Positions 1 through 11,639 of a stretch of DNA of 64,000 bases are shown in pieces. A program made the position numbers and the translations under genes. The notes beneath the pieces were generated by a model. It did no database searches. It had not been told where the DNA came from and saw nothing but the letters and a program-made list of their open reading frames with translations. The first letter of the stretch is position 1. Each line of letters begins with the position of its first letter. The DNA lies in NCBI GenBank assembly GCA_009869945.1, contig WIXG01000311.1, positions 1 to 64,000 of the forward strand, given 5' to 3'. This DNA is from Mesaphorura yosii (taxonomy: Eukaryota; Arthropoda; Collembola; Poduromorpha; Tullbergiidae).

Positions 1-1658
1 CTCAGTTTTATCAGAAGATTGTGCCAATCTAGTTTTTGCTATTGTGCTCTCTTTTTAATTCCAGTCTGCAGAGATTGAAAGCAAAAGTGTGGCTTATCAA
101 ACCTGATCAGAGATTTCAGGTGTACTCTCATTTTCACTCTTTCTTATGCTAATTGGAATTTGACTTATCATTTTCCATGTGGAAGTGGGGCTGCAGGTGC
201 AAGCTCATCAGTGCAACAGGTTTTCGGTAGCACATGGAATAAAAGTGATTAAACCAGGTACGTGCATCGTTTTTATCGATTTTAAACGACGTCACGAGTA
301 ATAGACTAATAGAATTGTATTTCAACCAAGCTGAGTGGGTTTGTGTTTGCATTCAACTTTTAAGGACATAAATAGAAATCCGCTTTGGGTTTCGTTGAGT
401 CATTGGTCATCCTGAAAGGTTGAGTTTCAGAGCAGAGAACTAAATGTATGGTCAAGGAACCACCAACGGGGCTAATGCATTATGATAATGGGCAATGATC
501 ACAGTTTGAGCAGCATTCATTTCCAAGTAAAATTACAAGTAGGAAATTACTGCACCTTTCTCTTCTCGTCCCAGCAGCAATAATGCGACAATAATGGAAT
601 ATGGAATATTTGCTGGTGGCTTGTATGATGCCCTAGTCTCAAAGCCACAGCTCTGTTTATTTACGGAACTGTTTGCTGCGACTTTACATGTTGTCTTCTG
701 TCATGTCACAGTCACACGACAGGCGTATCATCTGTGATAATGTACATCTTGCCCGTATTGTAACGTAAATTAGCATTCGTGTATTTCAAAGTGTTAAGCA
801 GTGCAGCTGTAGTTGACAACTGACGAGCTGACATTGAACTCTAAAGACACGCAGACTAGGTGCATGTGTGCACGTCTCATAATTGTCTGTCCTGTTTGTG
901 CTGCCAATTTTCAGGTGTCGTTTGTCTCCAATATTTGCCAAATCAGTACAGCAAAGCAGCATCAACAAAAATTCGACAACGCCAGCATCAACGGCAGTGG
1001 CATTGGCGTTCGGCAATGTACGACGAGGAAACAGATCTCAATCAGTCAACAAACAACTGCAAACAAAGTATCACATTGAACTCTGGGCAGGCAGGCTCAG
1101 ACTCTAGCTGTAGCTCCTTGCAGTTGTGGCTCTTGTCTTAACCCTCGTCTTAAAGTGCGGTGTAGTGCAGTGAACGTTTATTGCATACACTCAAGCAGTA
1201 CTTGGATCCGAGTAAGAAACAATCCTGAAATTAGGACACGGTTAAAGCGCCGGCATCTCTTCAAGAGAAAAAATCTTTGGCACCGTTTCGTGGATTTATG
1301 AGCCTTTGTCGCCTGCCATCGCTGTCGTCGACGCACAACACAGAGGTTCGATGCTTCAAATTGCCAATATGCTTGTTTCTCGGAAATTCAGCTCGCAGTC
1401 TCGCACCGAAAAGGGCAATCACTCTGATTCCGAATAAATACGCGGCAAGTCGTCCGTCATCGTCGTCGTACGACTCCATTCAGTGAAATTCTTTATGTAG
1501 GAAGCAAGTTGTATAACGATTAATTTATTTCTACTCCGAGTATCCAAGCCAATAGCCAAGTCGCTCAATTCGTCACGAGCCACGCGTCAGAACACTTTAC
1601 GACAGTTACTTGAACCCGAAGAGGCGGAAACTCAGGCACCAACCACAAGAACACCACC
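1..1658 (+). other. 5' flank and leader of the bestrophin gene
   Basis: No coding exon is convincing here. The stretch of about 1240-1490 is richer in G+C and CpG than its surroundings and gives overlapping short open frames on both strands, which is more like promoter or 5' leader DNA than a gene. The sequence just before the bestrophin start (about 1560-1658) reads as an uninterrupted leader ending in CACC before the ATG. Upstream non-coding exons and the transcription start cannot be placed by eye. Confidence 0.4.
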
Positions 1659-4600
1659 ATGACGATAAACTACACTGCAGACGTCGCAAACGGGAGCAGC
1701 TTTGGATGCTTCTGGAAAATTTTACTCAGGTAACTCGACTCTTGATGTGCAACGTGCTGTTTGCTTACAGATTAACAATTTATGACGCCATAATTTGCAA
1801 GAACAATACATGAAATCATTTACTGGTGTTTCACCTTTCGTTGAAGACATGATTTCTTTTGGTTCAGTCAAAATGTGATTTTCAGGAAGTTTAGAGTTTC
1901 CGTTTCCAGTATAGCTGTTCGATAAGAAATGCGCAATTTAACACTTGCAACTCCCATTAAGCCATGGACAGTAGCATTATTAGCCGTGCGGCGGGCATGC
2001 AGGTAATAGCGTTTGCTAACCGTACAAGCAGCAGATTGAGTTTAGCTTCCTCTTTTTGAGTTCTTCGAAATCTTAATTTATTTTTCCATACAAATACGGA
2101 AGCATTTTGGTTCCAATTCCAGTTTAAACTCAAACCAAACAGCTGCATAAACTGAGGACTTCTTGCCACTTGCATCTCACCTGCGTCAGGCCCCAGCCTC
2201 CAAAGGTTAAGCCTGTTTGCGCGTCGAGAAGGATTCTTTCAACCCGGCTCCCCAACTCAGTTGCGAAAGGCCAGCAATACCAACGTAGTTGTGTACAATT
2301 TGAAGTTGTCCTTCCCCGTTTTAATTTCTCATCTTTATATGGGTTTCTTGATTGCGTCCAGGACGTTGGCCTTTTCATTGAGGAGACCGCTTCTGGTGAA
2401 AATACAAAGTCATTTCATGGTTTCTTCTTCACTCCAAATGTTTACTACCGGCAATTGACACTGCTGGCTCTTTTGAGCTTTAAAGTTATTCGTCGCAATA
2501 AAACTCAAATTAGAGTGGCATAACGAATTTCTTGCAACGACTCAGGACTCGCACGCCCATAACTCGTGTTTTCATTTCGTTTTCAATTGCGACAATCTGC
2601 TCGAATCCCACGTCGAGCAGAGTTTCGCAGTCTCACTGAATAACAATTTGTACCTCTAGCTGTCATAAAATTTGGCGTGTGACTTTATTTGGTGTGAGAA
2701 GCAAGAAATAAGAGCCAAGTGAGCAAATTCGTTTACAACAAACCAAAAGTGAAACAAGAAAATTGCAAGCTACTGTAAAACAGTTTTCGTATGTGAGTCA
2801 GTGGCTAAGCGGCGGAGAGCTGTCGTCTTGCCGTCAAGCATAAACCAATTTCAAACCCCACAATTACACGACTGTCCGTATTTGTTTAGGTTGATCCACA
2901 CGCAATCGAATCATAAAAGTGTGGCCATCGATTAATTGCAATCCAATTAGCTCCACTGACTGAGTAGAAAGGGAAAGAGAAAACATAGTCTGACTCTGAT
3001 CTTACTCGAGGCATTTCTGTATTCGTATTGCTTTTCTCTTTCGCAAGATTAATTTGCGCTTTTCTTGCCACCTGTGAACTTGGCTTCGTCTGTCCGAGTG
3101 CTCTCGCGTTACTATTACAATGGGCAAGTATTTAAATTTCAATTTTGTTCGCTACTATATCTTGGAGCCAGATGACTTTCATCGATTTTCAAATTTTAAT
3201 TGACTACGGCTGCAGCACGAGCAATAATATGAATGGGACTCCCGTCACACGATAGAGTTGTGTGTCTCCTCATTCTTGATTTTATTACGTCGCAATTTTA
3301 TTTCACTTAATCGTTCTGGTAGTTGACCTGCGGCGCAGATGATATGATATGCTAATTGGGACTCACTGATAGTCACTGCCAACATCCTGGCGACATTGCG
3401 ATCGTAAATTTCTTACTAGTCTCTTGGCATTTGCTTTTCCTGTTTGGCAATGATTTGTTGGTCTCAATCTCAAAACGTAATTGAGCGACAGCATAATTGC
3501 TGCCTTGTGAAATTTACACATTGCACAAGAAATGATTCAGCGCGTAAACATGCGTCATTCGATATTTGCGCGTTCGACAATTGATTTGTTCCCATCCGGA
3601 ACAGCGAAGTGATCTTTACTTTGACGCGCACACTCACACTTTTCATTGTTCTGATTCAGATGGAAGGGCAGCGTCTACAAGCTCATCTGGAGAGAACTCG
3701 CGGCGTACCTTTGCATGTACTTCATCATCAGTTTTTCATATCGCTATGGGATGGACGAACCTCAACGAGGGTAATCAGGATTTGGCATGGGTTGTTGGTG
3801 TTTAGAATATATTATATTTGATTGGTTATTGGTTTACTTTGACAGAGTCTTCGAAAAGGTGAAAGTTTATTGCAGCAAACAGTTGGAGAACATTCCGATG
3901 TCGTTTGTGCTCGGATTCTACGTCACATTGATCGTAAAAAGGTGGTGGGATCAGTACTGGATTCTGCCCCTGCCGGACGCCGTCGCCCTCTTCATCAGCT
4001 CATCCATTCATGGTCAGGTATGTCTGACTCAATTTCCTATTTTTTGTGCGAATGCGGTTCAATTAATCATGAATGACTGATTTTATTACCATATTTCCGG
4101 TGTGTAATGGACCGCAATGAAATTAGAGTCATTTTATTTGTAGTGATGTGCATCATTTCAGTCAAAGTGTCGATTTGTTTGAGGATTTCAGCGCTGTATT
4201 GCGCGCTTCTATTGATTTAGAATGGACTCAGACTGATTAGCTCGAGGCTCAGATTTTGAAATTGCAGCTTGTCCCAGTATTAGTGACTACGGTGACCCAT
4301 GCCATCGATTTGGCTCCATAGACAAATTCAGTTAAATCTCGACAAATCGAGATTATACCAACACAGGAACGGATGCGAAGCGTGATATTATTGTTTTACT
4401 AGGCAGGTTTTGGTTCGAGTTCATTAATTAAAAAATCAATCACGATCCCTTCGCATGCTAGCCATACCTTTGGCTGATGGAAATGTCAAGTACAAAATTC
4501 GAAACATGCATTTTCGTAACTTTATCAGATTCTTATCATAGTTTCTGCGCTTAATTCTCGTGTAATTTGCCGATTCATCATCTTACATCATTCAGGATCA

Positions 4601-7600
4601 AACCGAACCGTAAATATTTATTGTTTGCTAACTCCACAAAAACAGTATTGACATGTCTGTCTTTTCTTATATAATTGAAATGTGAGTATACACACTTAAT
4701 CGTGACTTGATTTGCAAACGGGAAGAAGTATGCACAACATGTCCACAATCAATGACAGGACAATAATGACACAAACACAAGCAAGCATGTAGTTCGAATT
4801 CCGAACGTGAGTATCTGATCTGATGCCATACGTCTCTCGATTCGTTCTCATCCCGTTTCCACTTACTGATCGCGAATAAGATTAAGTTGGCACTCGTACG
4901 ACTTCTGAACTATCTGAACATCGGCCTCCTCGGCGCCTTGCTCGTTTTTTCCATAGATCAGGCGGAATTAAGTGTGCGTAGTGCGCTTTACGACGTGAAA
5001 CTCGTCTTGGCGTCTGTTTCTTAGGTCTAACCACAGCAAACATCTTCAATTTGTAAACCTTGAGTTGACGCAATTAATCTGAAACACTGGAACTTAATGA
5101 CGGACGGACTGAGTCATTTATTGAGGATCCAGGCCATTTGACAATGCTTAAAGTATGAATTGTTTTAATTAAGCCTGACTTTGTTTCAAGTGTGACTTGC
5201 ATTTTTCTTTCCATCTTCTTTTGAATCGACAATTGAGGAGCTCTTTTTTGTGTGATATTGAAAAATTTTGCACTGTCTGGATTTCATTTCATGGAAACGT
5301 AGTCAGTTGCATAACATGAAAGCCCATCTCATTGCTGCGCATGAATTGAGAATAATCAATGCAAAGTACAACGGAGAATGGGAGCGTGTAAAAATGAAGG
5401 TGTCCATACGAGTGGTAGTGCTTTGTATTATTGGACACACTATTGAATTAGCACGTTCAGTACAACATCTAAACTCGAGCAAATAATTAGCGACGCATTT
5501 GATGATACCTGATCGCAACTGCTCTCCTGCTCCGAGCTACAAAACGAGTTCCATGACACATTGAAACTCATTTATTCTCTCATTCTATACGAATCAATTT
5601 AAAATGCATATTTGTCTGTCCTGGCCTCCATACTCCACAAGCTGGCGAATGATCCATTGCTTCACAGATTCCAGTACCAGATCAAACAGAGGAGGGAGAC
5701 GAGGGATTATTCTGTACTGTTAGATTAGTACAGAATAATTCAGCAGCATGCTATTAGGTTTACCGTGCATTGAAGTCAAATTTTTGCGTTAAACTCTACA
5801 AGGACGCCAGGTATCAAGTTGCAAACTAATCATGCACGAGAATGTTGCTTACTTACGTGATCACACAACTGTTGCTGAGTTCAGTCTAGAACTCGAATCA
5901 TTGAATTGATTTACAATCGATGCTGGCGTGCTAAAACTCTCAATGGCAACGTTGACAAATCGAGCTTGCAAAATTACACACTTGAAAGAGCTACGTATTT
6001 TAGGCATAGGGCATCATCTTCGTCAAGCCCGATGTAATTATCACCAAAATACTCGTAAAAGGCATGCATCCATCCATTCGAATGCATGCACTCGCCTCAA
6101 CTCAAAGGACTCCAGGCCTCTGCACTGTCCGAAAAACGATTTTGAGCCTCATGAAAGGAGATTGTACTTTCTCAAACGCTACGCGTGCCCTCAAAGGTCA
6201 ATCCAACCGGTCTCAGAATTCCAATCTCCAGGCACATCAACTCGAAGTTCGATAATGCTAAGCCAATGGAAGCGTATGTATCAAACTATTCTTATTCCCT
6301 ATCTCGTTTCGGAACTGCTTCGACCATCTTATTTAAAAGTAGCCTCATTGTACTTGCATGCTCATATAAATGATTGATTTCGTGTTTAAAATAATTTTTG
6401 GTGCGTTGAAATCAAGAATTCACTGTTGCACTAAGTGGCCATGGCACTATAAGTGTATTTTTTTACTAAGAGATCTTGTGTACCACGAGGTTGAACCTAA
6501 GTGGTTTCCATCAAATGGTTTTCCACTAAGAATCCGACCACGGGCTGTACGACAGGTTAAACTTGCAAGAAAAGAAATGGAATTTTGCAGAATGCACTTT
6601 TTGCAGAACGAGAGTGTCAGATCTAAAAATAAAACGTGATTCAGGCAAAATTAATGAGAAACTGTCAATTCATGATCAGCAACCTGTACAGAGTTAGAAA
6701 GAGAAAATGCTTGCTCATTAGAATCTTCATCATTGCAATTGTTTCAATTGATCAGTGATCAAGCGCCTGATCGATTCGATACTCGCGGGGAATGTTTCAG
6801 AAGAGACCGTAATTACGATTCATTGTTAGCCTCAATTATATTTTGAGAACGAATGAATGGAGAGTGAGTAATACCGGACTCTTTCCCGGATATTATGGCA
6901 AGTTTTACACATAATTTGAAAATATATTTTCTTAAGCGTATCGTTTGAGGAGCCTTTGTGAGGTGCAATGTCAACACCGGTAATGAAATAATCTGCAGTA
7001 GACATTCGGCAAACCTATTTAATAGCACCTTGCCAGAATATAGCCCTTTAATCACTAATGTGATTCGAATGCTTCTGCTAAATCAGATTCTAATTTAATG
7101 AATTAACTTTTGTATTCACATCGAATGATGTTGATGTTTTATCTTTACAGGATGAACGTGGTCGAATACTTCGGCGGACAATCATGCGGTACCTTGTGCT
7201 TGCCTACATCATCATGCTGCAACGAATCAGTTTCCGAGTGAAGAAACGATTCCCAAGTCTCCAGCACCTCGTCGACGCAGGTAAACGCAATAGAAATACA
7301 AACACAATGTAGCCGCGCCAAAGTGATGGTAATGATATTTTGACGGCCGTGGGGCGTCTCATTTAATCGCACAATAGAATTTAAAGACCAGTAAAGTAAA
7401 ACGACGCAGATGAATGAGCTCTGAGCTAGCAGATTGCGTAATCCAGAAATTCCTGACATTCCAGTCTCTAATGAAACTGCGTCTAACGTTCTATGCTTGC
7501 TATGCAAGCGTAAAGCCATTAAGATGATGTACCAGCGGCAGATTTGGCCAGCTTGCGTATTAAAAATATTAAAATCTGAATCATCAGTTATACGTAAGCG

Positions 7601-10600
7601 TGTTTTGTTTTCATATTTTCATTTTGCACTATAACTCAAGTGACGTGATACACTCATGACGTATTTGAAATTTTCTTGCAGATTAAACAAGTACGCATAG
7701 TTGCACAGTTGTTCGCAGAACGTTCTTTGCCTCGGCCTCAACTCCAAAATACTAATGAGTTAATTGGACTTTCGATACTTGTAACTCGCATGCCAAAAAA
7801 CCGGTTTCATTTATATGCCAAATTTATCCATAACATTCAAGGCCAGGATGATCAGGTTCCGATTGAAGTTGAATGTGGTTCTGCAATAATTTTCTTATCT
7901 TCACATTCCAGGTCTGATGATGGAGAGCGAGAAGGCAATATTTGACACCATGAATGCCAAAACGAAGGTCAACAAATTCTGGATCCCGATCGTGTGGTCC
8001 ACAAATCTAGTCAATCGAGCAAGAGCTGAAGGGCGAATTACTTCCGATCACATGGTTCAGTCCATCATAACGGAACTGAATGAATTCCGTAGAAAACTCG
8101 GACGTGTCAACGTGTTTGACACAATCAGCGTGCCCCTCGTGTATACACAGGTCTGATCCATGTCACAATTGTCACTTGAGCAATAGCTGCTACAGCCGCA
8201 ACTAATGTGCGCTGGTTCGGGCTTGACAGGTTGTGACAATGGCTGTCTACACATACTTCATCGCTGCTCTCTTGGGTCATCAGTGGGTGCAGCCAAAAGA
8301 CCCAAAGCTCCTGTCAACTATTTATCCTGCCCAGGAGTTTGATCTTTATTTCCCAATTTTCCTCTGTCTGCAGGTATCAAAATATAATTTTTGACATTTT
8401 GGCTCGCGAAATCATATTCACGTATTCCGAAGTCCAAGTAGGAAAGGTTAAGTAATTAGATCGCGGACGCACATTATGCCATTGCTCTACTTTTAGGATC
8501 TTTGAATCAAATTAATTACATTACCTGCCTACACACGACAAACCTTCATCATCGTAATAGTTCTTTTGAACATGAGAACATGAGAAGTTTTCAAGCAACC
8601 AGATGCTTAATTATACCCTGGTCAGGATAAATTAATAGGCTAATCATGCGCGGCGAATTGTGGTAATTCCCAATTGGTTTGTTAGAAAGTAAATTTTAAT
8701 TAAATGGCATATTTTCCAAATTAGTGCAAAGATTAATGAACGAAGTGAACTGAGAACAAAGTTAAGGGCCAGTATTACACCACAATTCTTCGGCCAGTGC
8801 CTTATTTCATAAAAATTTATTAAGGGAAATAATATCGTTTCATTGCAGTTTGTCTTTTACATTGGATGGCTCAAAGTCGCCGAGACGCTCATAAATCCAT
8901 TTGGTGAAGACGATGACGACTTTGAAATTAATTGGCTGATTGACAGGCACATTCAGGTAACGTTGACAATCGAAATCAAGTATTTGTGATAAACGGAGGT
9001 TGGCTACAATGACTGTTTCGTTGTCAGGTCTCATACATGGTCGTTGACGAAATCCACGACGAGCATCCTGAACTTCTGAAAGACCAGTATTGGGACCAAG
9101 TCGTTCCACAACAACTGCCCTACAACACAGCGTCAGAAAATTTCAGAAGAGCAGAGCCGTTGGGTTCGACGGCGTCGATGAAGCTGAAGCCGAAGGATAC
9201 CGTGTACGATCATTTGACTCCGAAACGACACGCAAGCATGATTCCAGATGAAGTGTACGCGGATTACGTAAGTTCTGATTCGATTTTACTCCAATCTTTT
9301 CGAAAATCTATTAATTAATTACATTTTACAGGAAAGTGTGACAGACTCTCCGTTAGTTGACAGTCGCAAAAGCTGGATTCAGCGGCAACTTTCAAGAGTA
9401 GAAAGCTTTCGATCAACTTCGAGTTCTTCGAGCCTGTTCAACAGGCATCGAGCAAGTGCTAATAACCACAACAATGGCGGCTTTCACGTGCACCATGCCG
9501 GAGCCGGTGGGCACCGGCTCTCGCTCTATGAAAAGTTGATGAATCGCCGGTCGTCAAAGGATCACAACGCCATGCGGTCAAAAGTTGCGGCTACCTACCA
9601 AACAAAAGCTGCTGAGAAAGATCTTACCATCAACACTAACCTACCTTACTCTGGTTCCAGGTTAGATGCAGCACACTAAATCGCATGCTTGGCAGAATGT
9701 GTCTAATTAATTACCTCACACATTTTAGGCCTCGAGTGCCAACGCCCGATGTCGCGAAAGAAACAAATGACCAGAAGTTTATGAACTCACGCAACCCATC
9801 TTCTCCTCGACATTTAACCAACAGCGGTGTTCAAAATAATTATGGTGGAGGAGTAACTTTGATGTACCCAGGAAAAGTCCTACCGACTGTTTACGGCCAG
9901 ACTTCGTTGGGGCTTCACGGCCTCCCAAGCCCTCGGTCCAAATCTCCGCTCTCTTCACTCTACGACACGAACGAAAGCCAGCTTGGTATGTTGAGCCCGA
10001 TTGAGGAGAACGACGGTTCCCCTTACTCGACCAGCTCGACTGGCAGGAGTGTAAAGAGCAGTTCCAACTATCCAACAACAACGGCAATATTTGGGAGAAA
10101 ACCTTCACCGCCTCCACCTCAAGACGAGTTGCCGCCGATTCCAAACGAGAAGCATAACTCCAACGGCAGTCCGCCTCATAAGAAATCAGACACTCACGTG
10201 GTTGACTTGAGTAAAGTGTTTGAAGACTTGAAAGAAACCGTAATTGGCAATAACCTCAACAGTAGCGTTGAAAGCGAGGAGCCATACATGACAATTGCTG
10301 AAATAGCGGAAATACAAAACGAAACCAGCAATGCAAAATCCGGGCAGAGTCGAGTGAAATCACAATCGACTTCCAGCAGGGAGAGGAAACTGTCAATGAT
10401 GGGACGACAGGACGCAGTGGTTGTTGAGGAAGACCACAATGTAGCAATGAACAGGAGGAGTGTGGAATCGAGCCCTCGTCACAGTAGAAATGATTTACCA
10501 ACAGAATCAGATAAGGCAATAAATAACGACCACAACCATAGCAGAAGTGGCCACTCCACCCGAAATAGCCTTGCGAACAACAACGAGAATGAAGAAGCTA

Positions 10601-11478
10601 ACGGCGAGATCTTGCTGACAAGTGAAGTTTTGGGCGACAAAATTAGCAACTCGGTCATGACAGGAGATCATTCAGTTCGAAGCAGTAACTCATCAGAAGC
10701 TAATTCACGAAAAACCTCGGAAACGACAAGTATTGCCAGTCGTTCGTCAGACAGCAGCTCAAGGAAAGTGTCTGACGGCCGCCCGCAAAGCACAATTCCA
10801 ATACGATCCAAGAAAACATCTGAAATTTCAAACATAAGTCAAGACTCATTATTAAATTTACGGAAGCTGTCAGAAGCATCGAATAATCTGAACCTGTCCA
10901 TGAATTCAAGGAAAACATCAGAAATATCAGAGAGCGGGACGACAAAATCACGGAAGTTTTCAGACATAACAAACAATCGGACCTCAGTTGGCAACTCAAG
11001 GAAGAGCTCAGACATATCAACCAGTGGAATTTCAATGAGCAGTTCTAGAAAAACTTCCGAAAGTCCGGGAACGGGAACAAGATCTCGAAAGACGTCTGAA
11101 ATGCCAGAGCAACCGCGCTCAGACTCCCGGTCGCGAAGGACTTCAGATATGTCGACTGTTTCAAACTCCATAAACTCAAGAAAAGTATCTTCGGCTTCAA
11201 GCAATCCTGCAAGTGCTAGCGCCAATGATTCCACCAGGAGCAGTCCAACACCACTGTCGGACTCGAGAAGGACGTCAGAGTCGTCCGTGATCTCAAGTTC
11301 GTCTCGGAACACTGACGCCACGGTTGCAGTTCACGATCTGTTAGAAGACGATAACGGCAATGTCATCACTGATGAATTGAACTATGAAATGGAATCAAAA
11401 CATCCAGAAGAGGAGCAGGATGAAGAAACGGGCAAAGAGGGAGCTAGCAAGAAAGGAGTGTTTGAAGTGTTTGTCTGA
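1659..11478 (+). CDS. Bestrophin, calcium-activated chloride channel with long Ser/Arg-rich C-terminal tail (10 coding exons)
   Basis: Coding exons are 1659-1729, 3660-3770, 3846-4017, 7151-7280, 7912-8150, 8230-8373, 8849-8956, 9028-9267, 9332-9660 and 9729-11478. They total 3294 nt (1097 aa plus stop), all introns are GT-AG and every phase fits. Bestrophins are pentameric, Ca2+-gated anion channels of the plasma membrane. The N-terminus [10 protein letters not shown], the pore-neck segment [13 protein letters not shown] (I77, F81, F85, matching I76/F80/F84 of human BEST1), RWWDQY, the SVPLVYTQ segment and the Ca2+-clasp stretch [11 protein letters not shown] (residues 305-315) are all present, so the channel domain (about residues 1-365) looks intact. 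Residues about 400-1097 are low-complexity and Ser-rich with a repeat array. That makes the protein much longer than vertebrate bestrophins (about 500-670 aa). The start has a good context (CACC before ATG) and matches the family N-terminus. The exact paralogue is not assigned. Confidence 0.97.
1730..3659 (+). other. Bestrophin intron 1 (1930 bp)
   Basis: It begins GTAACT and ends TTCAG before the exon encoding WKGSVYKL. Short open frames inside it on both strands show no family resemblance. I see no RNA gene or repeat in it. Confidence 0.9.
4018..7150 (+). other. Bestrophin intron 3 (3133 bp)
   Basis: It begins GTATGT and ends TTTACAG. The flanking exons join in phase 0 at HGQ / DERGR, exactly as in other bestrophins, so no coding exon is missing here. 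It contains a 13-bp perfect hairpin at 5706-5739 and several chance open frames, the longest 149 codons at 5928-6377. No recognisable gene. Confidence 0.9.
5706..5739. repeat. Perfect 13-bp inverted repeat with 8-nt loop
   Basis: The arms at 5706-5718 and 5727-5739 are exact reverse complements (ATTATTCTGTACT and AGTACAGAATAAT). It lies in bestrophin intron 3. The stem is too short for a typical microRNA precursor, and the flanks do not extend the pairing beyond a G-T and a G-C pair. Confidence 0.7.
7281..7911 (+). other. Bestrophin intron 4 (631 bp)
   Basis: It begins GTAAAC and ends ATTCCAG. It joins exons 4 and 5 in phase 1. Nothing else is seen inside. Confidence 0.9.
8374..8848 (+). other. 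Bestrophin intron 6 (475 bp)
   Basis: It begins GTATCA and ends TTGCAG, phase 0. It is AT-rich with no internal feature that can be supported. Confidence 0.9.
10705..11286 (+). repeat. Coding array of about 12 S-R-[KR]-x-S-[ED] units in the bestrophin tail
   Basis: The last exon encodes about twelve imperfect copies of a motif of the form S-R-K-T-S-E (variants SRKVSD, SKKTSE, LRKLSE, SRKFSD, SRKSSD, SRRTSD, SRKVSS, SRRTSE). They are spaced 13-18 residues apart, most often 16, with one gap of 29. Each copy puts Arg or Lys three residues before a Ser, the pattern preferred by basophilic kinases such as PKA. This part lies well after the channel domain and is probably disordered and cytosolic. 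A related RKLS occurs earlier in the same exon (nucleotides about 10384-10396). Confidence 0.9.
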
Positions 11479-11616
11479 TCGACTGAATTTTTACACGTCA
11501 TGTTAGCTCTAACTTAGTGTTTAAAAATGTCGCGACTGACAAGAACAACTAATGCACAATCGGAGTACTCTTTGCGTCGATGTCTGCAAGTATTAATTAT
11601 TTTGATTTAATAATTT

Positions 11617-11622
11617 AATAAA
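11617..11622 (+). terminator. Polyadenylation signal AATAAA of the bestrophin gene
   Basis: A canonical AATAAA lies 139 bp after the bestrophin stop codon in an AT-rich 3' UTR. A short GT/T-rich run follows at about 11646-11670. This supports the end of the transcript near 11640. Confidence 0.7.
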
Positions 11623-11639
11623 ATGTTGGAATTTTATCC

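Noticed and set aside
2790..2870. tRNA-like stretch (GTGGCTAAGCGG followed by TTTCAAACCCC)
   Set aside because: The boxes loosely resemble A and B boxes, but acceptor, anticodon and T stems do not pair.
4821..5026. Leu-rich plus-strand frame and basic minus-strand frame in bestrophin intron 3
   Set aside because: Tempting as an extra exon or nested gene, but it is not needed for the channel, lacks flanking splice sites and has no recognisable relative.
5928..6377. 149-codon plus-strand open frame
   Set aside because: It lies inside bestrophin intron 3, whose flanking exons join exactly as in other bestrophins. No domain and no splice support.
10839..11321. 160-codon minus-strand open frame opposite the bestrophin tail
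   Set aside because: It is the shadow of the Ser/Arg-rich repeat coding on the plus strand. Repeated codons keep the opposite frame open.
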